Positions 24,050-25,946 of a DNA stretch of 25,946 nucleotides are shown in pieces (the stretch's first letter is position 1; every line of letters begins with the position of its first letter). A model generated the notes under the pieces. It did not search any database. It worked only from the letters and a program-made list of their open reading frames with translations, and had not been told where the DNA came from. Location: positions 1 through 25,946 of the forward strand of contig QKII01000410.1 of NCBI GenBank assembly GCA_003249625.1, written 5' to 3'. The stretch is from Propionivibrio sp. (GTDB taxonomy: Bacteria > Pseudomonadota > Gammaproteobacteria > Burkholderiales > Rhodocyclaceae). Both the position numbers and the translations under genes were made by a program.

Positions 24050-24940
24050 CTAGCCAGTTGTTTGACCGAGGCGAGTCTTTGACGCGACGTAGGAACCGAG
24101 CGAGACGAGCACGATGCCGGCACCCAGCCAAGGCGTCAACGGTTCGTCCAGCAAGGGAACGGCGAGGACGCCGATGACGACCGGCACGAGAGCAAGGAAA
24201 GATGCAGTGCGTTCCGGCCCGAGAAGTTGCAGTGACTTGAGGTAGGTCAGCATGGCCACGATCGTTGCCGAAATGCCTTGGAACGCGGCCTGGATCAGAA
24301 TCATCGACATCGGGGCATTGCCGATTTCCTTGGGCAGGAAATACCAGTAGATCGGCAGATAAACGATGGCCGAACCGAAAGCTATGGCCCGGGTCAGGAT
24401 CCACGGAGAGTAATTCCAGCGCGCGGCAAAAAAACCGTAGAGGGCCCACAGGCATGAACTGGTAAACATCAACAGATCGCCGAAGGCGTAGTCGGGCGAC
24501 CAGTCGGTCAGATAGGGCATGGCCGCGCAGATGATGCCGGAACCGATCAGTGACAGACCGATGGTCCGGATGCGCGTGGGCCGCGTTCCGGTGATCAGCC
24601 AGGCCAACGCGCTGATCAGGAAGGGCTGCAACCCAGGGAAAAGGATGCCGCCATGCGCTGCAGGCGCATACTTGAAACCGGTGTAGGCGATCGGGCAATA
24701 AAACAGGCTACAGAGACAGGTCAGAATCCACAGGCGCCGGTCGGCCCAAGCCCGACGCGGCATGCTGCCGATGAAAGGAAGGAGGATCGCCGAGGCGGTG
24801 ATCAGCCGCAAGGCAAATATATCGTACGGGGTCAGAACGCTTTTCCCGCCGAGGCGGGAGATCAGGGAAAAGCCGGACCACATCATCAGTGTCGCCGTGA
24901 CGGCAATATAGCCCCAGACGAGTTGTTTTTTTTCAGTCAA
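24050..24940 (-). CDS. EamA/DMT-superfamily permease
   Basis: This 296-residue inner-membrane protein has about ten hydrophobic helices arranged as two EamA repeats of five. The first repeat includes GYIAVTATLMMWSGFSLISR and YDIFALRLITASAILLPFIG; the second includes AFGDLLMFTSSCLWALYGFF and LALVPVVIGVLAVPLLDEPL. The motif PLLDEPLTPWLGAGIVLVSL is a good marker of the second EamA copy. The start is a TTG at 24940 (TTG-ACT-GAA-AAA), 5 bases after GGAAAG; a later ATG (MWSGF) would delete the first helix. It probably exports a metabolite or amino acid, but the substrate is not visible. It lies 46 bases downstream of the broken SPFH gene on the same strand. Confidence 0.9.
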   Translation of the reverse strand: MTEKKQLVWGYIAVTATLMMWSGFSLISRLGGKSVLTPYDIFALRLITASAILLPFIGSMPRRAWADRRLWILTCLCSLFYCPIAYTGFKYAPAAHGGILFPGLQPFLISALAWLITGTRPTRIRTIGLSLIGSGIICAAMPYLTDWSPDYAFGDLLMFTSSCLWALYGFFAARWNYSPWILTRAIAFGSAIVYLPIYWYFLPKEIGNAPMSMILIQAAFQGISATIVAMLTYLKSLQLLGPERTASFLALVPVVIGVLAVPLLDEPLTPWLGAGIVLVSLGSYVASKTRLGQTTG

Positions 24941-24986
24941 ACCAGACTTTCCAGCGTTGCATTGAGAGTGATGCTTGCTCGGCGCG

Positions 24987-25843
24987 TCAGGACTTCGGCA
25001 CCTTCTGGAACAGACCGCGGAGCGTGTTCTGCAGGTCGCCGGGCAGCACGACTACCTTGGCGTTTGGCGATTCGGCCATCTTGCCCATGCTGGTGATGTA
25101 CTTTTCGCCGAGAAGGTAGAGCATCGGCAGTTCGTTCTCGCCGAAGGCAGCGGTGACCTTGGTGATGGCCTGCGACGAGGCATCGGCCAGCATGATTTGC
25201 GCCTCTGCATCGCGCTTGGCCGACTCGAGGCGTGCTTCTGCTGAGAGGATCATCGACTGTTTTTCGCCTTCGGCGCGGGTAACCATGGCCTTCCGCTCCC
25301 GTTCGGCGGACGCCTGCATTTCCATGGCGCGTTGCATCGACTCCGACGGTTTGATGTCCTGGATTTCCACCGATTTCACCGTCAGGCCCCAGTCGAGCGC
25401 TTCGTCGGCAACGCCTGCCTTGAGCCTTGCCTTGATCATGTCGCGTGACGAGAGGGCATGGTCGAGTTCCATCTCGCCGACGATCGAGCGCAGAGTCGTC
25501 ATGATCATGTTGCGGATGGCTTCGGCAAAGTCCTCGACGCCATAGACGGCCTTGACCGGATCTGTGACCTTGATGAAAGCGATGGCATTGACCACGATCA
25601 CTGCGTTATCGCGGGTGATGACTTCCTGTTCCTGCACGTCGAGAATGATGTCCTTGGTCGTCACCTTGTACGACACGGTATCGAAGTAGGGAATGATGAA
25701 GCGAAGGGAAGCAGTGTGACACGGTATTTCCCGAGGCGCTGGACGATCCATTCTTCACCCTGTGGAATGATGCGAACGCCTTTCGCAACAGTAACCAGAA
25801 CGAAGAATAGAAAGACGACGGACGTTACGGTTGTTCCGATCAT
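24987..25843 (-). pseudogene. SPFH/stomatin-type protein gene interrupted by a frameshift
   Basis: Two frames together make one stomatin/QmcA-like protein. The first starts at ATG 25843 behind GGAGG and gives a membrane helix (MIGTTVTSVVFLFFVLVTVA) and IIPQGEEWIVQRLGKYRVTLLP. The second continues from about 25706 with LRFIIPYFDTVSYKVTTKDI, DVQEQEVITRDNAVIVVNAI, and EIQDIKPSESMQRAMEMQAS. It ends with the helical AERERKAMVTRAEGEKQS region and LPGDLQNTLRGLF. Between them the usual Pro-Gly-Leu is missing: CTGCTTCC runs straight into CTTCGC, as if 4 bases were lost. Intact, the protein would have about 286 residues. SPFH proteins scaffold membrane microdomains and often pair with NfeD, as here. 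The change may be a real mutation or a sequencing/assembly error. Confidence 0.85.
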
Positions 25844-25946
25844 TTTGTGGCCTCCACCTTGATGTAGTTACCTTCCACGGCAACGATGCGCACGCGATCG
25901 CCGGCCTTGATGTTTTCTTCTGCGTAGCACTCCCAGGCATCCGCAC
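25840..25946 (-). CDS. NfeD-family protein (C-terminal end, cut by window edge)
   Basis: From the right edge the frame reads ADAWECYAEENIKAGDRVRI and then VAVEGNYIKVEATK before TGA at 25842-25840. This is the last strand set of the NfeD OB-fold domain, whose consensus includes Trp, Ala-Glu-Glu, Gly-x-Arg-Val and Val-Glu-Gly. The stop overlaps the ATG of the SPFH gene (ATGA), the classic nfeD-SPFH operon arrangement. NfeD proteins partner SPFH proteins in the membrane. Only 34 codons are inside the window, so the membrane part is not seen. Confidence 0.85.
   Translation of the reverse strand, partial: ADAWECYAEENIKAGDRVRIVAVEGNYIKVEATK

Noticed and set aside
25714..25751. MDRPAPREIPCH start for the SPFH protein
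   Set aside because: These residues are out-of-frame translation of the true N-terminal region. The real start is the ATG at 25843 in the other frame.

Overview
The window looks like chromosomal DNA of a betaproteobacterium, most plausibly from the Rhodocyclales (Dechloromonas/Azospira/Accumulibacter-like). The support is a Bug-type (TctC) binding protein with its TctA/TctB partners, a B12-dependent NrdJ with an extended C-terminus, a DnaQ-GIY-YIG exonuclease fusion, a Ppx of betaproteobacterial type, GC-rich coding DNA and short intergenic regions. Genus-level placement is inference. I see no tRNA, rRNA, CRISPR array, insertion sequence or prophage.

Layout. Positions 1-7165 are read on the minus strand: sufB (cut by the left edge), a Yip1-type membrane protein with its terminator, a DnaQ-like exonuclease fused to a GIY-YIG-like domain, and a tripartite tricarboxylate transporter cassette. 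The cassette is transcribed tctB - tctA - unknown two-helix membrane protein - tctC. A non-coding stretch of about 500 bases with clustered hairpins lies upstream of tctB. The minus-strand nrdJ gene (7166-10051) ends at a strong terminator and begins behind two NrdR-like boxes. A 578-base divergent region then leads to the plus-strand genes.

Plus strand 10630-21948: ackA with a terminator; etfB-etfA overlapping by ATGA; then a tightly packed run of ppx, a STAS-MlaE permease, an MlaF ATPase, an MCE (MlaD-like) protein and a PqiC-like lipoprotein. A large membrane-bound HAMP-PAS-PAS-GGDEF-EAL protein follows. From 21992 to the right edge genes are again on the minus strand: nfeD (cut by the edge), an SPFH/stomatin gene broken by an apparent 4-base deletion, a DMT/EamA permease, an E. 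coli-type ycaO, and a 76-residue gene overlapping the end of ycaO.

How the parts fit together. NrdJ (oxygen-independent deoxynucleotide synthesis), AckA (acetyl-phosphate/acetate conversion) and EtfAB (electron transfer from dehydrogenases) suit an organism moving between oxic and anoxic life. The TTT cassette imports small carboxylates. The Mla-like cluster is probably an envelope lipid transporter, here co-transcribed with exopolyphosphatase. I found no clearly new multi-gene system. The least ordinary items are the ycaO/76-residue pair, the extra membrane protein inside the TTT cassette, the phased NrdR-like repeats, the hairpin cluster before tctB, the degenerate GIY-YIG domain and the broken SPFH gene.
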